From Sporothrix humicola (lineage: Eukaryota; Ascomycota; Sordariomycetes; Ophiostomatales; Ophiostomataceae): DNA of 38,601 nt. The stretch is from contig WNYE01000158.1 of the NCBI GenBank assembly GCA_021396245.1, forward strand, positions 1 through 38,601, in the 5' to 3' direction. Numbering within the stretch: the first letter of the stretch is position 1; every line of letters starts with the position of its first letter. A program made the position numbers and the translations under genes. Below, piece by piece: positions 1 through 11,721 of this stretch. The notes beneath the pieces were generated by a model. That model ran no database searches. It was not told the origin of the DNA and saw only the letters and a program-made list of their open reading frames with translations.

Positions 1-1730
1 AAAGTTAAAAGTTAATAACGTTTTTTAATATAGTTAATAAAGTTATCGAAGTTATCGTAACTCGTAAACTCGTCGAAGTAATAAAAAATAATTACTTTTT
101 TTTAAAAAGTTAAATAAATAACCGGCGGTATTAGTTTATAAAGCTAATAACTTACCTTTTTACCGACGCGGTACACGACGTATAAAACCTCAAAAATATA
201 ATAACTTTTCTTTAACTAAACATTTAAAAAACCTTCGATAATATTTATTATAATTAACTTACTTATACTCTTTATACTCTTTACCTTTTAGTTTAATTAA
301 TTAATTAAATTATAAATTATTTATTAAATTAAACTATAAAATTCTTTTTTAATAAAAAAATAACACCGGTATAACTTATTACCGTAAACGTTTTATAAAA
401 ATCTCCTTTATCGTTTATTTTATTTATTCTTTTCGTAACACCACTTTATTACGCTTTTTATTAACATTATAAAATTATTACTTTAAGTTCACAAATAACA
501 TTAACCTCCTCGCTTATAACTACACTATAACTTTTTACTACTATATTTTACAAAACGTTTAAAAAATAATTATAAATTAAGTACGACCGAAAAACGTTAT
601 ATTCGAACCAACGAAAAACGAGCTTTTTTACTTCTTTTACGTTTACAAAACCTCGACGACGACGTTTACGCTCGACTAAAACACCGTCTTTACCCTTCAC
701 CGAATAACCCGTTTTTTCAATATTTAACTAAATAAAAAACTTTTTTTTTTAAAGTATATTCGATAAATAAAACGTCGTTTTACCGTATAAAGTTACGTTT
801 TTACGAAACTTACCGAAAAAATATAAAGTTATACACTCTCGTAAACTTAAATAATTTATACGGTTATACTCCGAAGTACGGTAACTTACGACGTGAGTAT
901 TTTTTTTTTAAAGTTAAAAAATAACCGATTAGTACTTTTTTTAAATATTATTTTTTACGAGTATTTTCGTATAGTTTTTAGAGTTTATTGGTTAACACTT
1001 ACTTACTTTTTTTACTTTAAATTAAGTATACCGTTATTAAACTTTTATTTAAAATACCGTTAAACCGTTTTTTTATTTCGATTAAACTATTAAATTAAAA
1101 CTTAAACGATTTAAAGTATAATACGTTACCCTCGGTCGTTTATTAATTATTATTTATTTCTTTTTATATTACCTTTACCGTTTACCTTTAAAAAAATAAA
1201 TTAAACTATAATTATCGATCGTTAAAAAACTTAATAATAATAAAACGTTAAAACTGGCCGTTTTACGAAATTTTTCGTTATATAAACGTTATATTAAATA
1301 ATAAAAACCGTACGGCACCGTTATTTTTATTTTACGAAAGTTAAAAATAACCTTTTTACATAAATTTACATTAATTATATTAACCTTTACGTATACCTTT
1401 TTTAACGTAAAACTATTAACTCCTTAAATTACCTTTACGGCGTTAAAAATAAAACGGCCAAGTATATAATTTTAATATATTTAAAAATACTACTATAACT
1501 AATAAATTAACTTTAAACTTTCGAAAAACTAAAATATAAGTTATAAAACGGCCTTAAAACTAAACTAATTTTTCGATAACTTATTCGAAACGATAAACTC
1601 TCAAAATATAACTTTATAAAAAAACTAAAAAAGTTACCGTTGTCGAAGTAACGTACCGTCGTTTAAACTATACTTTCTTTTTATTTTTACGCCGTACTAC
1701 GATAATACGTCGTTTTTCTTTAACGGTAAT

Positions 1731-1865
1731 AACTTTACGAATACGGCGTTTTTTAACTTCGATTAAAGTTTACTTTTTAAAAAAATACTATCTTTTTTTA
1801 ATAATATTAACTTTACGAGCACGGTATTTTTTAATTTTAATTAAAGTTTATTTTTTAAATAAAAA
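1731..1865. repeat. degenerate 78 bp direct repeat inside the RIP block
   Basis: Two copies of a unit starting AACTTTACGA lie 78 bp apart, at 1731 and 1809. They share the pattern of an ACGG motif followed by T-rich and ATTAAAGTTTA segments. Most differences are C/T or G/A transitions, as expected if both copies were hit by RIP. The period equals 26 codons, so it could be a remnant of a repeated protein motif, but no frame is readable. Confidence 0.6.
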
Positions 1866-1978
1866 ATTAACTAAACGGTTACGTTTAATACTTTAATAAT
1901 TTCAATAACGACGGCCTCTGTCTCCGTTTTTATTTTAAGTGTCAAATAGTCGAACGCCGAAGGTAACAACGATAAACT

Positions 1979-2085
1979 CGTTATAACGCCGGTAACACTC
2001 GAACGATCGGTTTTAACGTCGAAAGTATAAAAACAAAAGGTTCGTTATAACGCCGGTAATACTTAAACGATAAACTTTAAAGTAA
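1979..2085. repeat. 64 bp spaced direct repeat inside the RIP block
   Basis: The 17-mer CGTTATAACGCCGGTAA occurs at 1979 and again at 2043. The bases that follow differ mainly by transitions (for example CACTCGAACG against TACTTAAACG). This is part of the same mutated element. Its original role (coding repeat, LTR or subterminal repeat) cannot be told. Confidence 0.6.
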
Positions 2086-2176
2086 AAAAAAAAATTAAGT
2101 TTACGAGTTATATACTTTTTTATTTTATACTTTATTTACCGTATTTACTTTTTTCATTTATTTACTATATATAATT

Positions 2177-2200
2177 ATTTATTTATTTATTTATTTATTT
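2177..2200. repeat. (ATTT)6 microsatellite
   Basis: Six perfect ATTT units sit at the right edge of the RIP block, just before base composition returns to normal. Confidence 0.9.
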
Positions 2201-2334
2201 AACATATAACTTTAACAAGCTAATATACACTCGTGTAAGTTAAAAAGTTTACACACACAATTCTGTAACAGTTTCTTCCCCATAAGGGTTCTGCCTAGCT
2301 AGTCGCCAATAGTCAAGATTGACTGAGAAAAGCG

Positions 2335-2358
2335 AATAATAATAATAATAATAATAAT
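2335..2358. repeat. (AAT)8 microsatellite
   Basis: Eight perfect AAT units lie about 120 bp right of the RIP border, followed by A-rich sequence. Confidence 0.9.
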
Positions 2359-5300
2359 TAAAACATAAAAAAAATAAAACTCACACGGTCAGATTCGATA
2401 GAATCGAATTAAAGGATATGAAAAATATAGAGTGTCGTCAGAACGCGCCCAGTCTGTCGTGTGCCCAGACCATTTGATGGATATTTCACATTATATATGA
2501 TTTACAGATTTACACTCTACACCATTTTTGCTTTACAACATGCGCTCTGGACAGACTTTTGCACTTTACGCGGTAGCCATTTGGTCATCTACGCCATCCA
2601 ACACGGCCCCTCCGACTTTAATTGATTTGTTGGCGCTGGCAGCATTCCAGTCAGTTGTGTCTACTCGGTTCTTTTTGTCATTTGACATCTGGCAACCTTG
2701 TCGTTTGGTCCTTTTCGCCCTAGGATCGCGATGCATCACGTCACAAATGGGGACTTCGGTAGTGCGAGGAATGCGGAAACGACGATAAGCACAAGGGCGC
2801 TTTTGGTAGGTCTTGACAACTGTAGACGGCGTCCGTAGGGAGAGAATGGAGAGGATGGAGAAGCCAAGGCAAGAGGGAGAATAAACAAAGTTCCGAAGAC
2901 AGGAGTGAGAAGGAAAGGGGCGGCGGAAAAAGGAGAGGAACCACTGTACGGCGTACGGGGTGATACGATCTAAGGGCGCTGCAAAAGGGAGACAGGCTGT
3001 GAGGAGGCGATAGAGGGGGCAGATGGGAGGCCGATAGGAGGCTGCAAGGGAGAGGCAGAATAAAGTAGATGTTAGTGGAGTCTACCATTTTAACTGTGCA
3101 GTGTAATATGTTGTCCCGAGTTCACCATATTCCATAGACGTATTTTCTAGAATCCGATTGCCCGAATACATCTTTTGGATGAGGGCCCGTGGGCAAGATG
3201 GAAGATAGCAAGACAGGCGTGGACGGAACACGAAGAATATGCCAAGTCATGGCAGACATCTAGACCAAGCAAGATTTTAAGAGAATTGCGACGCCAGCTC
3301 GCGGCGTTGAGAAAACGCAAAAATGAAGGATCCTGGAGCGAATCATTTCTTGTTTGTGCTTGTTCTTGTTCTTCCATTTCTTCTTTTCTGGGTCGTTCCG
3401 CTGTGAATGGAACAATTCAGGAATGCAAAAAGCTAAAGTGTTTACAGATGGCCCGGATCTTGATAGCAAGACTAGCACAGACAAGCCATGCACGCCGAAC
3501 CCACCAACTTCCTCTGGGCTATCTGTGAGGTAAATGGAATGCGGGAAAGCGTGTCGTGGGCAGCTCAAGAATGGATGGCTGGGGATGTAATGGGAGAAGC
3601 TAAAAAGATATAGGTGTCGAACGAAGCCAAATATGGATCGCGGATGCACGGCTATGGATCACGATTTGAGACATTTAGGCACTCGGCTGCCCCCAAATAG
3701 CAAAGGCGCAACTGACGCAACTGCATGCCTCCCAAACCTTGTATCGTGAACATGCACCATCATGGGGGATATTGGTGAGAGTGCGAGCTTAGAGAGAAGA
3801 GAGAAGAGGCTACTGCAGGTCTGAGTGCCCCCACTGTGACACTCTCAACTCGCTGAACCCACTGAACCCGCTGTAAGTGTCTGAACCCATAGTGGCGCTG
3901 GGCTGCACAGTGGCGCCGAAGTGGATGTGTTCAAGGTGAGGAGGGAGAGGGGAAAGGCATCGTTAAGCTGAATTGGTGTTAGATGGTTGCCACAAAAAGC
4001 CACTCCCGCAACGCCAGCCGAGTGCAACGCCGGAGGCTCATCCGTGGGCCATCCACCCTTTTATTTTTCTCCTCCCCTCGTAAGGCCCCGAGACTGCGAG
4101 ATAATACACTTTATGCACCCCACCGAAGGGAAGGGCTTTCCTATTTCGACGGCGTCGACAGATGCGGCCTTTCCTACAAGAGACGGCCCCGAGCCTTATC
4201 GAGACAAGTTCCGTAGAGACTCAGCCAAGTTCAGTTAAGGCGCGCTCTAGGCAAGGTGGCCACCTTTTGACTGGCGCCTCTTCATTCCTTTTTCTGTATT
4301 TCGATCCTTTTATATTTTTTTACTTTTGGCTGTCAAAATATGGACGCCACTTACGATATCAACGGTCAGAGTGGATGAACGAAGAGAGGGGAATGGACGA
4401 GGCCAAATTCAAAAGATACGTAATGGATCATTCCGACGAGAAAGTTTATTTCAAATCTCGCTGCCCAGAAGGCACTATCTTCGGGTGCAATATCAAGAGA
4501 AATTGGGCCTCTTCGCGAACAGACAGCACAGACGGCCGAGACGAGACGGGCAAGATATCGCGGCTAATACAGCGATAATAGGAAAGATTACCCATCTCCA
4601 AGAGACCAGACATAATCCTGGCCCAAGACCTCGTGATCTGCTTGAGCCGTCGACCGTCCGGCGGTCCGAGCTGTCCACCTGGCTGAGATGATATTCCCCT
4701 GTTTTCCTCGCAGTTATCGGCTCTCCCCTGCTAATCCTTCCGACGCGGAGCTCATGGTAAAAACGTGTACCTATGTACATCGTGGAGTGATTGTCTCTCC
4801 TCGGCCGGCTGGGGAACAAAAAAGGAACAAGAAAACTACAGACGGACAAAAAGATAGAGCACACCGACACTGCCAAGTCAATAGTAGGCTGCAGTCTCAG
4901 CGTTAGGTAAACGGCGACTTGAGCGGGCAGCAGTGCGGAGCGATCAGACCCTGATGGAAAGATGGGACCAGACATCTGAACGCAAAGTTGGACAGAAACT
5001 GTAGACACGAGGAGGCTTCAAGACAGCCAAATATCACCTTGGAAATTATGCATATGTCGTCTGGACAATCTCGAAGGAAAGAAAGCAAATCCTGCCGTAT
5101 GCAGGGGCGACAAGACGCATTGTTTACTTTGAGTTGTGATGAAAATAGATGGAGCTGATGGAGGACTTACGAGTACTGGATTTACCTTGACAGTTACTGG
5201 GAATAGACAGAAAATAGTTGTCGTGAAAGCTTCATCCCCGGCAACCCGCATTGAAGCTCATCTTATGCAAGACAAGACTCGTGGGCTAAATGAAGGTGTG

Positions 5301-5541
5301 TGTTATGTTTACAGCGTGGCTGGTGACTAGTGAGACCATCTTCTGGCCTTTTGACAGCTTTGCCACCGCCTAGCAAATTAATGTTGGACTTGTACCTGAA
5401 TGTTGTGTGCTTTAGGCATAGTCGATATCCCTAGCCCAGGAACGACGACACCATCAAGAGAGTCAACAATAGGGGAGCAGGTGAGATAAAACATGGGATT
5501 GTGTTGTTCCGAGAGACATGCTGCCTGGAGACAAAGGAAAA

Positions 5542-5573
5542 CAGGCTGACAGGCTGACAGGCTGACAGGCTGA
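5542..5573. repeat. CAGGCTGA tandem repeat, four copies
   Basis: Four perfect head-to-tail copies of the 8-mer CAGGCTGA are followed by a partial CA. The array is too short and has no spacers, so it is not a CRISPR. It is a small minisatellite in intergenic DNA. Confidence 0.95.
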
Positions 5574-8500
5574 CAAGATGCAGCAAAATGGAGTTCAAGC
5601 CTTGATCGAAAGGTCTTGGATTTTGGTGGCTTTGGTGGCTCTGTTGGCCTTTATGGGCGGGTTTTGGCTTGTCAACTTGGTAAAATGCTCCGAATTGTCC
5701 GATTCTCAGTGGCTGGAAACCCTCTTTTTTCCTTATTCCCTTTTCCCCTTGCCTCCATTGATCCAGATGACAACCCTCTTTTTGGTGACTTTTCTGAACT
5801 TTGTGACTTTTCTCAACTTTCTTCTTTCTTGGCCTCTTGCAGCAGCCCACTGTCCGCGTATTTGACTCTCATGCGTCCTAACGGTTATACTTTGATGTGG
5901 AGAACGCCTTGTCTCCTTTCGTCTCCTTTCGCCGCCTTTTCTGTTGACAATTATCCCCAATTCGGTAAAAGAGTGTCTTATATGTCAACCTTTTCCACTT
6001 TGCATTTGTCCACTGGGAAAACAAGCAAAAAGGAAAGACCAAAAAGAAAAGAGCCGGAGAAAGGCGCCGTACGAGTTACGGGCGTATCAAATCCTCCGTA
6101 TTTTCTTTTATTTCGTATGCTCTACACAGGCCGTTGTTCCCTTTCGGCTCCTTTGTCTCCTTTCTTTTCTTTTTGCAGTGGAAACAGTTCGTACTGTGTA
6201 TGCACAATGCGATATTAGCATCGTGGGGACAGGCTAGACATACGGCATTTTCCCCAATCTGTGCCATTGTTGATGTATCACAACTGTACTTATACTCGGT
6301 ACGGAGTATCTTGCGAATACTCCATATTGTTCCTTTTCTCCTTGGTCCCATATCCCCTTTTGTTGGTGTATGTCTTGGCTTACACCGGGCCTCCACCGTA
6401 GTCCACTAATACGGAGAACGGAAAGCCCACAAAAGGCGGCTCCAAGGCAAGGTTTCCAAAGAGTGTGGGCGTTTGGCCTGCGAGGACCCCATCTGATGCA
6501 CTAACAACGCTGTAAACTGTTTTCTTGCTATTTTCTTTCTTCTTTGTTCTGACATCGCCTTGTTCTGTCCCTGGCTTTCCTCCGGATGTCGTCCTGTCGT
6601 TGGCAGTCTTTTTCTCACATCTCTCCCCTTTCTCAATGTAAGACAAGCATTGGACGGCGCTCGACGGCGTAGAGACGGTGCAACGTTATTGTGCTAATTC
6701 TATGGTTGGTTCGTTGGCCATGCGAGGGAGATGTCTGGACCTGCATAAAAATTAAACATTAAACAAAGAGAAGATGGGATGGCACTACGGGGAAGCTGTG
6801 TGGCCCCTATGTAAACATATCAATTTCCTTGTATTGTCTTCATTTTATTTTCATACTATTTTCTACTGAGCAATATCCCCATCTTAAGGTGTTGTTATTT
6901 CCTTTGTACTCGGACTCGTCGCCTCGATTCGTCATCTGACCCATTGACTTATGATTTGTTGTTTTTGTCCGGAGGCGTCGACCCTTGAATTTGATATTCC
7001 GGACATTTGCCTCCATTGCCAGTTGCCAGTATTTGGAAAGTGCCCTGACTGGCTGTTGGGCCAACAAATCAGGACGCTCGCCACCTAATGTCGGCCTGTC
7101 TCAGGTTCAACAAGATTTGGGACCAGCAGCTGTGAGGCTGCTCAATGGTCAGCCTGTCAGCCGTTGAATTTCCGTTTCTTCGGGCGTACGACACGGAAGA
7201 AATTTGTGCCACCACAGGACACCCGCAAAGACACTATGCAGCATAAGTAATTGCAACTGTACGTCGTAATTGGTGTTGACTCTCGAAACATGTTCCCTGT
7301 TTGTCGTTCCTGTTGATCATTCTCCTGATGGAAAATCCGCAGCGCCGTTGTGGTGCCTGGTGGTCTGTGTCCGGCCTTGTGTATCCCACTTCCCACGCTG
7401 TAAAATGCGGGCGTCCAGGGTTTGTCAAGGGTATTGTCCAGGATACGTCCAGGGGATGCTTTGAGAGTCCATTTTGATGGTGCTTTCTGCCCTTTGGCCT
7501 CTTAATTTGGCAGTTTTTAATGCCTTTTTCTACGGTGAGCAACAGTGAGCAACAGATGTGCAGTGTCAGAGCAGGGGTTCGGAAGGTGAGCGGCAGCTAC
7601 GGGGGCGGACCAGTGCCGCCCGGGAGTTAATAGGCAGATAGTGAAGAGAAAATGGGAGAATACAGCAGAAAAGAGCACAGAAAATAAGAAAAGAAATAGG
7701 GACCTGCAGTGAGGTGAGAAAACAAGGAGTGCCCAAGGTAAGAGAGGAGCCCATGACAAAACAAGAGAAAGAGAGACAGGAGAGGAAAGAGAGCAGGTGA
7801 GCCAGTACTCCGTATGATAGATGTTGTTGGTGATATGCTGAGAAAACTTGTTGTCTTGTTTTTTACTTCATTCTTTTTTCTCTCTCCTCGTATTGACCTT
7901 TCATCTTGAATATTGCTTCTTGCATCATGCTGTCTCGTCTGATATTTTGAGTTGATGCAAATGCAGTCAGTGCATTTGATATTTGCTTTCGTTAATTCGA
8001 TGTGTTTTGTTCTTATTTTTTTCATATTGTTTTCATTTTCCTCACGTCAGTTCATCCCTTTTCTCTCATCCATTCCCCTTTCTTTCTCCCTCGATAAAAA
8101 TCAAGGTCGGACGGCACCATTGGAAATGGAGCGATGACATCGCCAATACCACACAAATCAAGGGACGAACAGACTGCCCCAGGGACACAAATGGCGATCA
8201 ACTGCCGGGTTTGGCTGTAACCAACAGGCGCGAAAAGCAAAATGCCCCTGTCGAGCCCTCGAAAGCCTCAAAAGCCCTCCACGGCAGCGGACTCCAGCGG
8301 AATCCAAGACAGCGATCTGCCGCTAGAAGTGCGCCGCTAAGGTGGCGCTAGCAGGGGACGCCCCGCCCTGGCGGACGTTTCTGAGTGGCTGTTTGGTTGC
8401 CTTGGGAGTGCCCGTTCAGGGGGCATGAGACAAGGCCCTGCCCTTGCTTCAACGGTTTTGTGGCGCGTTGGGGCGCGTTTAGTGGGCGTTGCGGCTTTGG

Positions 8501-8797
8501 CGGCACCTGCGATTTGGGCGCCAGTGGCTCCTGGGGCTCTGGGGCGCTCAAAAACAGTGGCGTCAACTCTGTTTTCCTTTTTCCTCTTTTCTCTTTCTCA
8601 AGTCTCTCGTCTCCCGAGTTCCCCCTCTCTCACCTGCTCACGTCGGCTCTTGCTTTCTTTTTTTTCGCTCGCTCTTTACCTCCCTTGGATGCATGTGCCG
8701 ATCACAATTGACGCAGAACCACCCCAGAGCCATCCGAAAGACACTCTGACCTGACTGTACGGCTACTTCGCACCCAATTATCGGCTTTTCGCACTGG

Positions 8798-8833
8798 ATC
8801 GATTGAATCGACTGCATCGACTTGATCGAGAGC
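8798..8833. repeat. degenerate 9 bp tandem repeat (ATCGA core)
   Basis: ATCGA occurs at 8798, 8807, 8816 and 8825, exactly 9 bp apart. The four following tetranucleotides vary (TTGA, CTGC, CTTG, GAGC). The period of three codons gives a Ser-Ile/Met-Gln/Lys-like repeat on the minus strand, but no supported gene is present. Confidence 0.8.
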
Positions 8834-11174
8834 ATTGACACGCCCCTGGGCCTGGGCAACAAGAATAAGAAAGGAAATAAGGTGTGTGGACGGTGTGTGA
8901 GGCAATTGACCGAACAAAAGAAAGCACAGAAGCAAGAGGGTCGAATATTGAGGCACTGTTCAGAATATTATGCAAGCAAGACAGTCCCAAGACATACGAG
9001 CAGGGCGCCGTAGATCGGGTCTTTTCTTTTCTTATTCCTTTTGTGTGGGGAAAGGAATGGAAGAGGTAAAGAGGTTTCTCCCAGGAATTTATTATGACGG
9101 AGTGGCTGCCGAGGGACGTTGCAGTGAGAAAGCAAAAGGGGAAAAGTGAAATGCCGTGAAATCTGAGTGACCACTGGCCTGGGACTTGGGACCCGGGCCC
9201 GACATGCAATTTTCAATTTTCGAGCCTCATTAAATTTGTGCTCGTGCAATAAGCCATTTTGCCGAAGGAAATAACAGTAAACGTAAAAAGTAAGAATAAA
9301 ATAAGGACAAAAAATGAAGCATCGCAGACAACAAGGCCAACAAGAAGCACATGCTGTGCTTTGACGCCTTTTTTGCGCTGCTCCGGGACTTGTATTTTGT
9401 TTTGTTTCAACTTTTGTCGACTTATTCAAAAATAGTACAGATAGCACGGCACTATGTCGAGTCGGGACTACCGCCGTTCTGGGAGACCATTATCATGAGA
9501 GGCTACTGAGGCTGTTTGGTCTGAAAGCACATGCCCCTCGCATCCTCAGACACCATGCACGGTTCAGTCGGCGGCCTTCCGCCTTGGGAAACTCGCCACA
9601 TGTTTATTTCCTGGCGCACTGTTTGATATTCTGTGATGTCCGGCCCATTCGCGATCACCTTCCTCCTGCATCGTCTAGTTTTGGTTCTTATTCTTTCTTT
9701 TTCGTCTTGTTCGTCTTTTTCGTCTTTTTTGAAATTGCTGTTTCGCTGGTCTCTTTCCTTTCGCTGTCCTAGCTTCGACCGGCCTTGCTCGATTTGCAAT
9801 GGTCATGCACACGATTCACACAGGCCTGCCCCAGACTTGCCCCTGGTCAAATGTATCTTGGGGACGACAAGGTATTATTTCTATTTTTGTTGTGTTGTTT
9901 TGCTGTTTGTGCAGCTCGTGCCGTCTTTTGTTTCTATTTTTTACCTTCCTTTTCAGTTCGTCGTTTGATCCTACCGAAGCTTTGTGCAACGGCTGCTCAA
10001 AACGCTCACGATAGTCACAAAAATACACCAAAACGTGCACACCAGAAAACACACCAAAATGCATGGACCAGCCCAAACCGCACCAACCCCCTGGTCATCC
10101 CATATGCACAATGGACGACGTGATCGATGTGCCGAGGGTGGATATCGTGAGTCCTGAGTTGTGAGCTCTTTCGTCTCGTGATTGACGATTTCTCTTGCCT
10201 TGTCCTTGTCACTGTCCTTGGCCAGTCGGCACATTGACCGCATTTTGGCCGCACGTTGACCCTTGACCGTCGTCGACCTTCCTCGTATGGCCCTTGATGG
10301 CTGGTTTTGCCCTTTGGGGCTCGAGCCTGCCAAGCCAAAAGGGACACATGATTTTTCAGCCGAGGGAGTTTCTGATGCGAAGCGAAAAGAGACGATGGAA
10401 GCAATACGAAGATGATAGAGGAAGGTGACAAAAAAAGAAACAAAACCACTCCATAAGGAGGCCAAAGAGGAGACAGAAAAGCAAAGATAACGTCAAAATA
10501 CGCCGAAAAAAGAAACAAACTCCGTGCACAGGTCGTCTGCTGGCGTATCCTCTGCCTCCCTGACCGCCGTCCACTTTGCCAAGATTCAAAGGGGCTTTGT
10601 TTCGAGGGGTGCGATCGAGGTCCATGGACCTGGATATCTTGACTTGTCTGTGTGTGTCTACTTGTGTGGCTGATGTCTCTGTTGGCTGTCATCCCGGCTC
10701 TCTCCAAACTGCAGAGTCGTATTGGACTCTGAGCCTGCATATGGGACCTGCATAAGACTATTGAACAGAGCAACGCTTACAACTGCAGCTGCAGCTAAAT
10801 GCAACGGCAACTGAACGCCTGTGGTGTCTTGCCATAGGGCTCCGGTTGAAATGGCGATCGACAACCCTCGCACGCAGACACAGGGAGGAGGGAGTCTCGA
10901 CCACAGCGGTTTACGGCTTTGCAGTTTGTATGTATGCAGTTGTCCGTTAACATGGTCGTCGAAAGAAAACATAGTTGATGCAACTGAGACCTCATGCTCT
11001 CCCTACAGAGGGCTGCCCCATCGACCGAGACCTCTTGGCTATGCCTGAGCCAGGGGAGCGTCTGGTGTAAGTGGACTTGGGTGGATTTCCCATGTAAGTG
11101 CAAAAGTGGAAAGTGGGTGTGGATTTGGACGCTGTTGTGGGTGTAAGTGAAGTGTGGGTGGGTGCAGGGTGGTT

Positions 11175-11721
11175 CTCGCCCCTTTCGTCTGTCTCTGTCT
11201 CTGAGTCTCTCACTCCTCGACCTCGACCCTGCCCTTGACCCAAGCAACTCGACGTCTCTCTCTCTCTCTCAGTCCCTCTCAGTCCCTCTCTAGTCCCTGG
11301 TCGTCGTCCTTGGCCATGCTGTCTCCCATGCCTCTTCCCGCACATCTTTCATACCATCCATCCCATCGTCGATTTGTCCTTAAAAGACGGGCTTCCCCCT
11401 TCCTCATTCCTGACTTTTTTCCCATTCCATCCTCATCCAGCATTCTCATCTTCACTTCTCTTCCCTCCTCCTCCACCCCTCTTTCCTTTCTTGCTTTTGC
11501 ATTCTCTTGTTTGCATATCACTTGCCATCCACTCTTTCTGGCAACAGTCACTCGTTCGACAAACATTATTCAGTCTATTCAGTCATTACAACTTAATTTG
11601 TCCCTTAATTAATATTCCCAACTCTCCTTTTTCGCTTCCCGCGTCTAATATTTCCAATCTTTATTTTTTTCTCCAAAACATCATCACCTTTTTCGACAAA
11701 CACAACTTCACAACAGCCGCA
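11175..11721 (+). promoter_or_regulatory. CT-rich promoter/leader of the cell-surface gene
   Basis: The + strand turns strongly pyrimidine-rich for about 500 bp upstream of the ATG at 11722. It includes a (TC)8 run at 11255-11270 and a 10 bp direct repeat AGTCCCTCTC at 11271 and 11281. CT-rich tracts just upstream of the start are typical of well-expressed fungal genes. The transcription start cannot be placed from sequence. The last 50 bases before the ATG are A/C-rich, as expected of a 5' UTR. Confidence 0.5.

Larger units (their letters stand above)
1..2215. repeat. RIP-mutated AT-rich repeat relic
   Basis: The block is strongly AT-rich and consists of TA-rich tracts and poly-A/T runs. 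CA and TG dinucleotides are almost absent, while CG and TA are common. This is the footprint of repeat-induced point mutation, which converts CpA to TpA on both strands of duplicated DNA in Pezizomycotina. No reading frame of useful length survives on either strand, so the original element cannot be named with confidence. The left border lies outside the window. The right border is sharp, near 2215, where ordinary dinucleotide use returns. It is inferred to be a dead transposon copy, probably heterochromatic. Confidence 0.85.
2216..11174. other. long gene-free stretch
   Basis: No open reading frame here has the C-ending codon bias, protein complexity or recognisable domains of the confident genes. 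The longest frames (about 250, 200 and 138 residues) are low-complexity readings of purine- or pyrimidine-rich DNA. I looked for tRNA, 5S rRNA, U6, U2 and SRP RNA hallmarks and saw none. The stretch alternates between pyrimidine-rich patches on the + strand (about 5720-5840, 7860-8100, 8560-8690, 9670-9790) and purine-rich patches (about 2850-3080, 7650-7800, 10370-10520). It also holds short tandem repeats listed separately. It could carry distal control elements or non-coding transcripts, but that is inference. Confidence 0.6.

Noticed and set aside
5542..5573. CRISPR-like array
   Set aside because: The units are 8 bp and contiguous with no spacers, and the genome is eukaryotic.
5616..6218. 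200-codon + strand ORF
   Set aside because: The sequence is Phe/Ser/Leu-rich without family features, and codon use is unlike that of the confident genes.
10015..10773. 252-codon minus-strand ORF
   Set aside because: It has a patchwork of Ser/Arg/His and Phe/Leu low complexity that follows purine/pyrimidine patches, and no recognisable domain.
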